A DNA stretch of 64,000 nucleotides from contig NGZR01000009.1 of NCBI GenBank assembly GCA_002197995.1, positions 434,001 through 498,000 on the forward strand, written 5' to 3'. The translations under genes and the position numbers were made by a program. Under the pieces are notes generated by a model. It was not told the DNA's origin. It saw only the letters and a program-made list of their open reading frames with translations, and searched no databases. This document shows, piece after piece, positions 42,039-53,865 of the stretch. Each line of letters opens with the position of its first letter. The first letter of the stretch is position 1. Origin of the DNA: Gaeumannomyces sp. JS-464 (taxonomy: Eukaryota; Ascomycota; Sordariomycetes; Magnaporthales; Magnaporthaceae).

Positions 42039-42207
42039 TGTTAAAAGTGGCCTGGAATTACGTAAGTGGCAATTAGTGCTTCACAGTTTTAGGCTTATGC
42101 ATTGGCCTTAGTATTTTGGCTTGCGCGCGCTTTAACCCGCGATCCAGTAAAGTAGCTAAAAACAATTACCAATCACTTCGGGTGCTTGTTATCGCGCACC
42201 TTTATTA
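42039..42207 (+). repeat. Copia-2 3' LTR
   Basis: 169 bp, preceded by GAGGGGG, ends CCTTTATTA, then GTAGC (42208-42212) and LINE B. Confidence 0.95.
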
Positions 42208-45200
42208 GTAGCCTTTTGCAGCAACGGGTTTTTTTGTAAGTCGTCCTCCGCCGTAAACCTACGGAGGATTTTACGGCCTAATGCTTTCGCTTTATCTTTT
42301 AGGGCTATTTTAACCTCCCCGTCGATATTTAACGGGGGAAGCCGTATAGCGGGTGCAAGTTTATGCCACTTTACAGCACGGTACAGCGCTTTCGGGAAAT
42401 CCACTTCCTCCAGCACGCTGGCCTAATACTGTCTTTTAACCGCCCGAACCGTTGCTTTTAAAAAGCGGGCTTCGGCCGTAAAAGGCCCGCCGTTTGCCAT
42501 AGCTTTTGCAAGGTTCCGTTGGGCGTTAGCGCACTTTTCGTTCCACCAGGGTTTAGCCTTTTCTTTTAGCTTTAAGCCTTCGGCCGAAAGCCATTAACGC
42601 ATTTTTTAGCAGGTTTATTAAAGCCTCGGCCGCTTTATCCAAGTAATCCGCCGTGCATGGGTTTGTAAGTGGCGGCAGGCTGCCGGCCCCCGTTGTTACC
42701 GCGTTTGCGAAAAAACGGTAATTTATCGTTTGGTAGCGTAATACGCCGGCAGTCCGGAACGGAGTTATTGCGGTTAAAAACTTCGATCCGTATCGAGCGG
42801 TGGTCCGAATCGGTTGCTAGCGAAAGGTCGATTTCCGCTGTTGCCAAAAGGGCGTTAAAAAAGGTAAAATCCAAAACGCTCCCATCGTTTATACGTAGGT
42901 TGGCTTAGGTCGGTAAAGTAGGAGGAGGTTATAAGTATTAGCCCATTGGGTTATATCCTGGCCTTTATTCCTATTACTTTTAACCGGATCCCACGCCGGG
43001 GACCCTGTGTTAAAGTCCCCAGTTATAATGCATTTTGCCGTTGGGCGCTAACGTAGTAAAAGGTTCAACGAAGGTTCCAAAAGGTCCCTTAAAGGCCTAT
43101 ATACGTTAACGAAAGTGCACCCGGCGACGGTAAGCCAAAGGATGTCCCGGGTGTTACCTGCCGGCCGGTCCGCTACGGGCCGAAACCCCGGGTCCTTCGT
43201 ACGTAAGTTATTACCCGAGGCCTGGTTTGGTGGTCGTGCCAGCTATTTACCGAAGTAAATTAGCTCGTACGACGGGTGGGTGCAAAGCATAAGCTTCCTT
43301 TTCCACGCGCTAGGGGGCTTTTGCATTAGCACCACGTCGATATTTTGGCTCTAAAATAGTTGGAGTAAAGTAGCCCCCGCTTCCCAACTACGTCGAACGT
43401 TCGCTTAGGCGGCGGTTACAGCACGGCGTTCGGGGCGAAGCCCCGGGCGCCGGGCCCTATTGCCATGCGTTTGTTGTATCCGGTTGGCTGCTGGCATACG
43501 TAAAAGCGGCGTTAGTGTTTAGGGGCTTTGGCCCTAGGGTTGTTGGCTAGCGGTACCGTCGGTTCCTCCGGGGGTTTCCGGTTATTTCGATAGCCCTTTC
43601 GGGCTCGGGGAGGTCCAGTTCCATATCCGCCAGTACTTCGTATTGGTTGTTGGAATTAACCTTAAGCCTTTTAGCAGGGTGCTTTTCCCTGCTAGCCGTA
43701 CGGGTTACGCCTTCGGGGGCCGGCGAATTCGCCGGGCTTGCCACGGCAGCGGCTGCGGGGGCGGCGGCGGCGGCGGCGGGGGTAACGGAATAAGCGCGTT
43801 ACCGGTGTCGGCCGCGGGGCTAGCATCGGCGGTAGCGGCCGTGGTAACGGTAGCGTTAGCGGTGGTAATGGTGCTACGGTGGTGGCGGTAGCGGTCGTAG
43901 GGTCCGCCGTCGGATTGCGGCTAGGGCGAAAGTTGCCCGTAGTAGTTCGGTTGCGGAAAAGGTGTTAGCGGCGGCGGCGGCGGTAACGGTGGCAACGGCG
44001 GCTTTCGCCGCCTTTGCCGCCGCCCGGTACGCTTGTGCGCTTAACCTCCTAACAGCCCTTTTTCCTTATAAGTTAAGTGCTTTAGCACTCCGTTTACCCG
44101 TACGGGCCTTATAGGGCAGTCGGGGTGGTTTGGGCAGGGTATGGGCCCCGAGCAGTTCGCGCATTGCGGGGGGGCCGTACACGGTTGTACGTGCCGGTCG
44201 TCGTTTATTTTCCCGCACCGAAAGCACTATCGGCCCGGGCGCAATTGCGGGCCACGTGGAAGCCGTGGCAGCCAAGGGTGTGCTGGGTAACCGGCGGGTG
44301 TCGTTGTACGCGGCGTGAGAAGGAAGTAATCCCCTAAAGCTTAAACCCGGCCACTTGCGTATAAAGGGATATAATCCACGATATACGCCTTAGTGGTCGA
44401 CGCCGGCCCCGGAAGGCTTAACGTTTACCGGTTTGTGCCTTGTTTGGGCTTCCACTTCCTCCCGAACCAGTTTATCCGATACCGGGACGCATTGTTTAAA
44501 GCCGTTGGTTAAGAGGTAAGCAGCCGGAAATTACGTATTGTACCAAATTTCGGGCTTTTCGATCCTTTCGGCGTTATATAAACGGCCTAGTTCGGATCGG
44601 TGCTGCAAAAGCCGGCTTTGGATATCGGCCGTTTTTGCTTTTAACACGAACCCGGTAGGGTTCGGTACGCTTCCGGGACGTCGGCCGTCGTAAACGGCAG
44701 GTTTTTACTATCGGTAAGGGCTTTGCGAATGCTAAAGCCCGTTTGTTGGTTGGCCTAAGCCTGCCGTTTTTCCGGGATTTTAACGAACACCCGGAAGTCG
44801 GCTTTAAAGCTTGTTAGTAGGCGGGGTGCCCGGGTAGTTTAGGGCGTACGGCCCCGAAAAGCTGCGCGGGTTGTTGGTTATTAGTGGCCCTCCCGGGCCA
44901 CTAACGCGTAGTGGCCGGGGGCGCGCGTTGCGGGGGCTCCGGGGCCCCGTATAAGCTTTTTCCTTTTCGGCCGGCGTAGGTAGGCCGAAAAGGGCTTGTT
45001 TAGCGTAGTCGATAAAGCAATCTTTCCAGCCGTTAGCTTCGGGGATTGCTTCCGCCGGAAGGGAGCAATGCCGGCGTTAATAGATCGGGCCAGCGTGGCG
45101 CAAATTAGGGCCGTTTGTTATTGTTTGCGGCTATAGCTCGCAATAATTTCCTCCGCGGCCGCCGCGGCCGACCCGACAGGTGGGCGCGTACGCCGGCGTT

Positions 45201-45564
45201 AGGGGAGGGGGGGAGGGGCACCTGTGCCGGTGCTGCCGTCGTGGGAGCCTTCCTGGCCCTGATCGGGCCCTGTTAGGTGTTGCTAATTCCGCAACGGGAA
45301 CGGCGTAATCGGGTGCGCTAACGCGCGGGGGGCCCGGGTGGCAGCGACGCGTTCCTCCGGGCCGTTGGGCCGACGAGAGGGCGCGCGCCACCCTATTGGC
45401 CGAAGGGGGGGCTGTTGGCAACGGCATGTTGCCGTCGCCAGCGCCGTTGGCGGGCGTGGTTATTGGTGTTAGGTCGCTAATTGGCGGGTGTTAAGGATTT
45501 GTATGCAATTTGGCAGTATGCACTAATAGCGCAATGCCAAAAATTGGTAAATTCGAGGAAGGTG
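42208..45564 (-). pseudogene. LINE B piece 4: ORF2 N-terminal part (endonuclease), ORF1, 5' end
   Basis: Endonuclease remnants lie at 42600-43420 (TDSDHRSIRIEVFNRN near 42800; the QEP and NVYRPP regions are recognisable but frameshifted). ORF1 follows at about 43547-45427: the C-terminal frame 43744-43547 (KRLKVNSNNQYEVLADMELDL) gives the likely true reading of the ORF1 end; zinc-knuckle DNA is at 44100-44280. The conserved central part is heavily indel-damaged. The 5' terminus is at 45564. Confidence 0.8.
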
Positions 45565-46190
45565 CTATTTTGGAAAGAGAGAGAAGAGAAAAAGAGTATA
45601 TTTAACGTTAGCTAGTCGGGATTTACCAATCCTTACCTCCCAGGGGGCATATAACGTGCTAGCGCTACTTAAGCTTAACACGAGGCTATATGTTGCTATC
45701 GAAGCGGTTAACAAATTAAACCATAAAGCAAGCTAGCAAAAAAAAAAATAAAAAAATAAATAAAAAATAAAAAATAAAAAAAAAAATGAATAAGAAAAAT
45801 AAAAAATAAAAAAAATAAATAAATAAAAAAAAAAAATAAATAAATAAAAAATAAATAAAATAAAAAAAATAAAATAAATAAAATAAATAAATAAAAATAA
45901 TAAAAATAATAAAAAAAGGCCTACCTAAAGCACACGGTTTTTAGGCCGCATTTCGGCGCTTTTTATTAGTAAGCGGGCAATCGGCAAAAAGGCGAATAAA
46001 CGCCGGGGCGTTTTAAGCGCTGCTGTTAGTGGTAAAGGAAAGCAGTCGGCTAGCAAAGTGCTGGGAAAGTGCAAAGCCGGGTGTAAGCGGAGAGGATCGC
46101 AACGGTCCCCTTTTAAGCCCGGCTAAAAAAAAAAAAAGAAAGTTCGGGGGCTAAAAGGCCTAATTTCAACCTTATATGCTTTTTATATGT
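45565..46190 (-). mobile_element. LINE copy C, 3'UTR fragment
   Basis: A GA-rich tail (45565-45598), the 3'UTR start (TATATTTAACGTTAGCTAGTCGGGATTTACC onward) and then, after an A-rich insertion, the rest of the 3'UTR to about 46190 (GGCCGCATTTCGGCGCTT, CGGGGCGTTTTAAGCGCTGC). It is truncated there, before ORF2. It is more diverged than A and B. It lies directly against the 5' end of LINE B. Confidence 0.8.
45731..45925. mobile_element. A-rich insertion with 7-bp duplication in LINE C
   Basis: About 195 bp, nearly all A with scattered T (AAATA/AAAATAA words), bracketed by AGCTAGC and GGCCTACC. It interrupts the LINE 3'UTR. TAAAGCA occurs on both sides (45724-45730 and 45926-45932), where uninterrupted LINE copies have it once (GAAAGCA). 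This fits a retroposed A-rich RNA or an expanded poly(A) tail; expansion of an existing A-tract would not give the flanking duplication. Confidence 0.65.
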
Positions 46191-46260
46191 TTATCGCGTG
46201 TTAACGATACGTTGCGCGGTTTGCCAATCGTAAAACGATCGAAGCCGTGCACGATACGGG
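46191..46260. other. Short unexplained spacer
   Basis: About 70 bp between LINE C and Gypsy-2 with no match elsewhere in the window. Its last five bases (ACGGG) should be the Gypsy-2 target duplication, but the partner lies beyond the window. Confidence 0.4.
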
Positions 46261-46479
46261 TATTAAGGCTGTTAAGCAGGCAAAGTAAACGTTAGCAGTA
46301 AAGTAAATTGTTGTTGCAAAAGAAAGGGAAGCCCGGAGGGCCCGGCCTGCATAAAATTGGGATATCCCTAATTTTGTAAGGGCCCGCTGGTAAGGCTCGT
46401 CCTTATTTAAAATAAAGGCTGCGGGTTTCCAAAAGCCCCGCACTTCCAGCTATTTACAAAAGCCTTGCTGGCCGTAACA
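46261..46479 (-). repeat. Gypsy-2 3' LTR (complete)
   Basis: 219 bp. On the element strand it starts TGTTACGGCCAGCAAGG and ends CAGCCTTAATA (terminal CA now TA). AGGGGGCCGGCACT lies just inside the element. 46261-46435 matches 54173-54347. Confidence 0.9.
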
Positions 46480-46694
46480 AGTGCCGGCCCCCTAAAAAGA
46501 CGGCATTGTCTTAATGCTAATAGTACAGGTAAAGATCTTCGCTTTTCGAGCGTTCCAAACTTCCATTAAGCCGCATTTTTCCGCGGTTTTCCTCGCCCGC
46601 GTTTGGCCGGTGCCGGCGCTTTTGGTCCACCGTCGTCGGCCATGAGGAAAGGTCCGGTAACGTTGGCTTTGCCTTATAGGGCGAGTAGGGTTTC

Positions 46695-47140
46695 CTGGAA
46701 CCTTTCGAAGGCTTTAACGACTTTAGGGGCGTGCTTAAAATCCGAGGACCGCAGCCATTAGCCTTCGTGCTTTTCGTAACCCTTCCAAACCACGTAGTAC
46801 TTTACGGAGCTATTACGCTTAATCCTTTTGTTAGTAATGCGTTCGACCTTATACGACTGGTCGTTAAGGTTGCCAAGGTCGTCGGATTCGTCGGTTTTAG
46901 GAGCGTAGTCGACCGGTCCGGGGGGCGGCGGCATACGTTAGTAGGGGTCGTTAGCGGCTTTGTACCGAAGCAAATGCTGGATGGAAATCACAAGGTAAAT
47001 CCGGGTGCCGTTACGGGGCAGGTCCAGCTCGTAAGCCAACGAGAAAACTTTTTTTTTAATAATGTAAGGCTTTTAACGAAAAGGGGCCGTTTTGTTATTT
47101 GTTATGCCATTACGCGGCTTGTAAGCCGTGCTTATTTTTA
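46695..47140 (-). pseudogene. Gypsy-2 GPY/F-type region and chromodomain
   Basis: Element-strand reading gives the post-integrase segment (YELDLPRNGTRIYLVISIQH) and then a chromodomain YKVERITNKRIKRNSSVKYY-VVWKGYEKHEG-(stop)-WLRSSDFKHAPKVVKAFER. The first conserved Trp is intact (codon at 46785-46787). A TAA (46758-46760) precedes the second Trp. Confidence 0.85.
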
Positions 47141-48281
47141 GCCAAACTTAATTTCCAACGTTAAACTCCTTATGGCGGTGCTTGTTATCGTAAATCCTTT
47201 TTATTTCGGAAGCAGCAAGGTTTATAACGTATTAGGCTTCCTATCGGAAGTGCTTTTTAACGTACTAGAAATTAGGGGTATTTTTGGGATCCGAGTTGGT
47301 TAAGCGAATGATAAGGTTTGGAAGTTTAAATTCGAAAAGAAACTCGTGCGGCGAATAATTTGTGGCTAATGTGGTAAAGTTGTTAATGTCCCACTGGAAT
47401 GCTGGGAATATATTAACCCAATTGTTAAAATGCTCCTAAGCGTAAAAGCGTAAAGCCAGCTTTATAAGTTAATTCTTCCTTTCGGATTAGCCATTAGCCT
47501 GGGGGTGGTAGGCCGTTATTATAGCTAATTTAATGCTAAAGCCTTTCCAAAAGGTTTTCCAAAAGGTACCGGTAAATTTGGCATCCCTATTAAAGATAAT
47601 AGCACGGGGGCAAAGCCAATCGGCTATTAGGAAGTGTCGTAACAGGAGGGATGCTTAATGTTTAGCGCCGTAAGTGTTATAGCTAGGGATTAGGATGGTT
47701 CGTTTAAAGGTTTTATTTATAACCGTTAAAAGCGCGTTATAGGCATTATAAGTGTTTAATTGCCAAAGGGTGTTAGCTAACGGTACTATAGGTAAAGCCG
47801 TAATAAAATCCATGGTTAACACGCTTATCGGTTCCGTAAGGGCTTGGATAAGTTAAAAGGTCCTAATAGGCTTTTAATTATCGATTTGGTTTATGCCACA
47901 AATATGGCAATGCTTAATATATTGGTTAATTTGGCGCTTTTTAAACCGGAAATGCACTTTTGCAAGCGCGTTTATCATCCTTTGTCGGCCGAAATGGTGC
48001 TTATAATCGTAAGCTTTTTTTAAAAAGGTTTTTACCAAAGGGAAAAGGATAACCAAGCGTTCGACTCCGTCGTTATCCTTGTTATATAATAGGCCGTCGA
48101 TAATACGGAAAGGGTACCCGGGCTTTAAAGCATTTAGCACGTCCTCGTGCTTAAGGGGTTTTTTGCCGGGGCGAAAGGTTGCGAATTCCCGGATTAGCTT
48201 GTAAAGCACGGGGTTTTCCTTGTAATGCTTAATAAACTGGAAGCGTAAGTCCTTTTTTATAACTGCCTCGGCCATTTGCAA
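47141..48281 (-). pseudogene. Gypsy-2 integrase
   Basis: The zinc-binding part is open for 135 codons (48281-47874): PGKKPLKHEDVLNALKPGYP and YDYKHHFGRQRMINALAKV through KHCHICGINQID, showing the H-H-C-C site. The core (47850-47200) is collinear with Gypsy-1 but full of stops. Confidence 0.85.
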
Positions 48282-49820
48282 TACGTGCTTAACGTCGTCG
48301 TTATCGTTAAAGCCTTTGTCTTAAAACGAGTCTAATACAAGCTCGTCGGGCTTAGCGCGAGTTTTAAGGTCCCTAGTAATTGCGGGGAAGCGAAATAATG
48401 CGTCGGGCATAAGGTTAAGGCGTCCTGGCACGTGGTAAACGTCCAAAAAGTAAGCGCTAAAGTAAATGGAAGCGTTTATTAAGCGTTTATTGGCCCGGTT
48501 TATAAAAACAGTGTTAAGGCAGGTCCTGTTAACGATTCTAAAGGTGGCATCGTAATTCGTAAATATAACGATACGGTTTTTGTTATTAAAGTAAAGGACA
48601 GTACGGAGTTGTTTGCAAGCCTAAACCAGGTAGGCTACTTCCAACTTTAAAGGTCCGTAGTTAAGCTTAAAAGCCGTTAAGCAACGGCTAAGGAACATAA
48701 TCGGCTGGACCACTGTTAACGGGATTATAGTTTTTAGCTTCCAAACGTACTCCGGCTTGGTTTGAAAAACCATAACTTTAAAGCCGCGTTTAAGGCTCCC
48801 ATCGATTTGCAGGTATAGCGTGCGGTTTAGGTCGTGGTGGTGCAAACGCATTTCCTTGCAAATAAACTCCTGGAGTGCTTTAAAGGACTGGATTTCGCTA
48901 AGGGTAAGCGTAAAAGCGGTGCTTTTTGCGTAGTGCTGGCGTTGGCCGTTTTTGTTTTTGCCCTGTTTCCGGCTTTCGGCTAGCAGCAGGACTTTCCGCT
49001 TTTGCAAAAGCTTCGCGATTTTGGCGTAATAGGGGATTATGGAACGCAGGAATCCGGTGCTACCGAGGTACGTTTTTAGGGATTTAAGCGTGCTGGGAAA
49101 GGCTAAATCCTTAAAGCTTTAAACTCGCGATTCCGTAATGGAAAATCCCAAAGCGTCGACGTAAAATCCGAGCAGCTCGACGTTAGGGTACCCGACGAAG
49201 CTTTTTTTAAAAGAAATGGTTATGCCTTTATCTTCGAACATTTTAAAAATCGTTTTTAAATAACGCTAATAGTTTTGGAAATTGTTCGAAAAAATGATAA
49301 TATCGTCGATAAAACAGCGGCAAAAGGATTTAAAAGGTCGGAAAAAGTTATCTATAAACCTTTAAACGTAAGCAGGGCTATTCCGGTATCCTATAAGGGC
49401 TATTCGTAAACGTTCGAAACCTCGGTGGCTTACGATCGTAAGCTTATTTCGATGCTCCGGGTGCATAAAAAATTAAAAGAAAAAGGCCGTTGCGTTTACG
49501 GCTATTGCGTATCTCTTACTTTTAAAAGCCTCGATTACGTTCTGTTAAAAAGGTAAAAGGTAGGCGTTTAGCACGGTAACCTTATTAAATTAGCGTAGGT
49601 CGACGATTATACGGCTTTTGGGTTAGCCGTGCATTATGCGCCATACGACGAAGTAAAGAAATGCAAAAGGAATAGCGTGGTTAATTGGTTCCAATCGCTT
49701 TTATTCGTTAAACTTATCGTAAGTTTAATTAATAACGTCCTTTTTTTTGCGGGCTACGGGATAAAGCCGGTTAAGTAACTTGGCGTTTTAGTTTTGCCAT
49801 CCTTTTATAAAAGGGATTTT
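48282..49820 (-). pseudogene. Gypsy-2 RNase H and reverse transcriptase
   Basis: RNase H/connection: 49007-48621 is open for 128 codons, with SFKALQEFICKEMRLHHHD and FKLNYGPLKLEVAYLV. The downstream VPGRLNLMPDALFRFP-type signature lies near 48430. The RT active site reads FIDD (codons at 49302-49313) against FVDD in Gypsy-1. Motif A and fingers lie at 49480-49700 with stops. Confidence 0.85.
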
Positions 49821-49823
49821 CAT

Positions 49824-50030
49824 TTACTCGTTTTTAGGGATATCGATAGGGCTACGGTTTCGCCAAATATCGGCCCGCTTATAAATGTTTTTAAAAATGC
49901 GAGCCTTCGTGGGGTCGCCGTTATAAACGTGCATTTTGTCCTCCGTTAAAATGTAAAGTGCTTTATTAAAAGCTTTAATTGCTAAGCGCTTTTTTAGCAC
50001 TTTAAGTAAAGATTTCGGGAGGTTAAGCAT
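49824..50030 (-). pseudogene. Gypsy-2 pre-RT segment
   Basis: An uninterrupted 68-codon frame, MLNLPKSLLKVLKKRLAIKA ... HVYNGDPTKARIFKNIYKRA, collinear with the same segment at about 23510-23705 of Gypsy-1. It marks the start of the recognisable pol region. Confidence 0.75.
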
Positions 50031-53000
50031 AAGGTTTCCGTAGTTAATATTAACTTTCGGTCCGGGATTTTGGTTTTTAAAGTTTTAAAAGGTCGACTTT
50101 TTTAGCATTATAGCTTCTTTGCTTTTGCTCCTTTTAATGTTATGTTATAAACTTGGTTAAAAAGTAACTTTGGTTAGCACGCTCGTTTCGCCCGTAAGTT
50201 TTTTGGACTTTGGCATTTACCCGCAAATAGTGCTTAGTTATTTAACCGTAAAAGGTTTTAAAATTTATAGTTTAACTGTATTGCTTAAATTACCTGCTTT
50301 TTTTTGCCAAGGCCGGTGCCGGTAGCGGTTTCGATCGTGGGGGTTTCGGCCGAAAGGAGGAAGGTCGAAAGGGTTTTAAAGCCGTATTTAGCGCCGTGCT
50401 TAATTTGGAAGCCTTAAACCGCGGTGGCTAGTGCGGTTACGCCCGTAACAGCTTTAAAAGCCGTTTTAAAGTCGAGCATTTAATAGATTTAATTCGTATG
50501 CTTTGTAATGGTGGCTATGCGTGCATTTTTGGCTAGTTAAAAAGGTTAATCCGACGTGTTATAAACTAAGCAAACGGGTTTAGTTTTGTAATTAACCACG
50601 GCATTAAAAACGGCAAAGTGGTCGCCTTTTAGCAAAAAACTCCGTTTTTTGGAAAAAGGGAAGTACGTTACCAGGATAGCTACTATTTGTTAAGCCGGAA
50701 TTACCACTGCCTTAAAGCACTTAACTGCTTGCACGATTGCTGTGCCTTTTTTAATTGTTATAATAAGCACGTAAAATTAATCCGAAATAAGGTTAATTAA
50801 ATCGGTTGCAAAGTCGATAAATGCACCTCGAGGTTTAAAAAAGGCGATTTCGAGGATTATGCCGGCTGTTAATCGGTTTACAATCCAAGCGTAGGCCGTT
50901 TGCTAAATTACTTCGGGATTGCCGTTAAAAAAGAATCCGGGAGTGAAAAACGTAATTTAAGCGAACTTATTAGCACGTTTAAATCGCTTAAAGTTCTAGC
51001 CGGAAAAAATAGGCTATGCGTTAAAGTTTGTAACGTTAAAAATTTTATATTCGTAATTGCGAAAAAAGTTTTTAGCGACGAGGTTTTAGCCAAATCCGGA
51101 ATTAGCATAAATTTAAATCTTTTGGCCGTTAACAAAAAGCCGGATCGTTATTTTAACATATAAGTATCCGCTTAAAAAAACTGCTTCGGCGTTAACTTTA
51201 ATGGTTTCCTTATAACGTTAATCTTTTTAAACACGTAGGGAATATGGTTTTCGTTAATTTGATAAATAGGTTCGTTAAAGCAAACCGTAAGGTAAGCGAA
51301 AAGCAAATTGCGAAAAGGTATAACAATGCCGTAACGTTTGCAAGTTTGTAAATCGGCTTAGCGATTATCGATAGCATAAATGTTATTTGCATCGATTAAA
51401 AAGGCCTCGCTAATATCGTTATTATCGTTAGCATCGCTATAAGCGTTTGGAAAATCCTTTGCATTCGCATTACCGTTATCGACGTTGTGAATGCGGTTTC
51501 GCTGGCGGTTATCGCGGTTTTTATCGCGGCGATTACCGTATTTGTCAGCTCGCTTATAGTCGTTTTTACGACTATTACGAGCTTTATACTCGTTACGCTT
51601 GTTACGAGGTTTGTAATCGTCGCGGGGCTTATAGCCGCGATTTCGATCATTTCGGCGGTAGTTTTTGTAAAATCCGTAACGGTGTAAGTTATACCGGTCA
51701 CTTTAATAAAAGTTGTAACGGTGCCGGTAACGGTTATTTCGGTGCTTTTCGCGAAAGTTACGGTTATTACGATGCTTGTGCTTACCGCTATAGTTATCGT
51801 TATAGCCCTTTTAGCGGAGGTTATGCTTTTTGGCCGTCGCGTTAGGATATTGCTTTTTAGCGATAGCGATAAGGACGAGGTTATTTTCCTTAATAAACGA
51901 AAGTACTTAATGCGAATTTCCATAAGCTTGGGGGCTCGCAATTTCGCTTGGATGCTTAGGTTTAAGCGGTTTTAAATTTGGATTATAGTGCCGTACTAAT
52001 TGCCGTTTTAGGTAATGCTTATGCTTTTAGCATAACGGAGCATTTTAAATACAAACTAGTGCAAAATAAACTCGTTTGCAGCCAAATCGCGGAGGTTAAG
52101 CGTTATTTCGGTGAAAAGCTTAATAACTTTGCTAGTATTTGGGGCGAACTGTCGTTTTAGGGCCGTAAGGATTGTTATAAGGCTTTAAGCTTTTAAAGCC
52201 GCACGTTTATCGCGGTTTAGTTAGCTGCTCCACCAAATAAATGCAAAGCCTTTTAATAAAGTTTAAAAAAGGTTAAAAAGCTAATAGTCGACGTTTTAAG
52301 CCGTGTTTGGGTTTTTACGGAAAGTGTCGATACGTTTCGTAAATGCGTAAACGTTTATAAAAATTGTTAGTTTTAAGTTAAAAAAAATGCTTTAATTTTT
52401 TGGATCTTTTTAGTAAGGATTAAAAATGCTAATTATTTTTCGCTTAAAAAGGAAGCGATTTCCTTAGGGCCGAGTTGATATAATGGTATCGAGGGTTTGT
52501 TAACGCCGACGGCGGATCGCCAAATCGCCGGCCTCCTTTTAATTTTATTAGCGACGGTTGTTTTAATTGCGATCTTTGCGGTTCGGAGCGTAAAGGTTGT
52601 TAAAGTTACAAACTGGAGTCGAGGGAGGCGTGGCCCGGAAAGGTCGATGCAGCTTTTAACGGGGTACGTTTTCGACCTTTCCGGCTTTAAAAGGGTAAGG
52701 TCGGCCCGCATATTAACTTTTTTTAACGTGTTAAGCGGACTGGGAATTTAGCGGGGCTCGGCTTTAATTTTCGCTAAAGTTTAAGTTAAAGTCGAAAATA
52801 GCTTGTAAATTACGGCTTCGATTAGCCGTAGCCGTACGGGAAGTTTAATTACAATTACGATCGGGCTTTTTATAGCGATTGGCTTTTATAGCAGGCTTGC
52901 TTATGTTAATTAAGTTTTTAGCTTTAAGCTTAACGGCCGGCTGTTTGCTTTATCGGATTTTACCAAGCCGGTAATTAGCTTTACGCAAATCCGGTAAAGG

Positions 53001-53800
53001 CTAACGGGCACGATTGCCGCTAGCATTCGAGTTATAATAACGCTCGTATTTAAAACGCTTAAAATGCTCGCGGCTGTTTTCGATATTGCCTAATTTCGTT
53101 ATAATATGTTTAAAAGTCCGAGTTTGCTCGTCCTAAGTTTTTCGAAATTGGCGCTGGCTTTTTTGGAATTGGCGCTGGCTTTTTCGTAGTTCGTTAAACC
53201 GATCGAAAGCCCGATAAAGTCGGTTATTTTGCTTTTAAATTTGTAATTTCATGCAGCGAATAAAGTCGCTGTTAAATCCAAGCTTAAAACCTCCGTTTTT
53301 GCTAGTAACGCGCTGGTACTCGTCATTTTCCGTCGAGGCTTAAAAAGCCGCCTCGCGATCCGGTTTAAAAAGTTATAAGCGCGTTGGTTAAGGTTAGTAG
53401 TTAAAGTCGATCTTTTCCGAATGCGGATTGAAAACGGAAAAAAAGGCAAAGGTATAAGCAGCAGCGGGTGCTTTAGTTGGCACTTTAATGCTTTAAGCAA
53501 AAGGGAAAACTAATGCGCTAATTGGCTTAGCGCGTTTAGCCCGTTCCATTTGCATACTATCGTTGTGTAATAAATCGGTAGTGGCTTTATATAATGCAAA
53601 ATTGCTATTTTTAAATAAAAAGGACTTAGGCATTGCGCCGGGCATGGGCGCCTTTTTGCCTTAATCCTAAAAGTGGTTTTCGGGCGGAAAAGGGTCCGCT
53701 ATAGTGTTTTTTATGGCTGGGTGATAGCGAAATGACAGCCGATTAAGTTGGGTAAAAAACAGGGGATTTAAAGTTTTCGCCTGCCTAAAGCCTAACGTAA
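50031..53800 (-). pseudogene. Gypsy-2 gag region
   Basis: Occupies the gag position. Fragments are readable: 51135-50908 and 52711-52433 are open in one frame, and 51396-51941 corresponds to the Arg/Tyr/Asp-rich tract of Gypsy-1 (it also stays open for 181 codons in another frame because of its short-period base pattern). No capsid motif could be named. Confidence 0.5.
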
Positions 53801-53865
53801 AAGGGATTTGGTATTTCGATCGCGTTTGGCCTAACGAAAAGGACGACGATTAACGGTTTATAAGG

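Larger units (their letters stand above)
35085..42207 (+). mobile_element. Copia-2, itself interrupted by the gag-only LTR element
   Basis: Same family as Copia-1, with GTAGC duplications at 35080-35084 and 42208-42212. Length is 7.1 kb, of which 1.7 kb (37840-39567) is the inserted small element. The 5' LTR is 35085-35254 and the 3' LTR 42039-42207. It is the only Copia copy here with an unaltered YVDD. Confidence 0.95.
18561..45564 (-). mobile_element. Tad1-like LINE copy B, split into four pieces by three later insertions
   Basis: Minus-strand LINE whose pieces are 18561-19046, 27261-29081, 34469-35084 and 42208-45564. Together they total about 6.2 kb after removing target duplications, matching LINE A piece for piece. 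The gaps are filled by Gypsy-1, Copia-1 and Copia-2. Each junction resumes the LINE sequence exactly after a 5-bp duplication (CGAAC, CCAAA, GTAGC). The 5' end (GTAAATTCGAGGAAGGTG, to 45564) matches the 5' end of LINE A (to 18560), so both copies are full-length at the 5' side. LINE B is older than its three occupants. Confidence 0.93.

Noticed and set aside
45738..45918. Telomere or CRISPR-like repeat
   Set aside because: The tract is A-rich low complexity without a fixed repeat unit or spacers; it is better explained as an insertion inside LINE C.
51396..51941. 181-codon Thr/Ile/Val-rich frame in Gypsy-2 (and plus-strand counterparts at 51447-51975)
   Set aside because: Alternative frames of the short-period Arg/Tyr/Asp gag tract; the composition reflects the repeat pattern and not a membrane protein.
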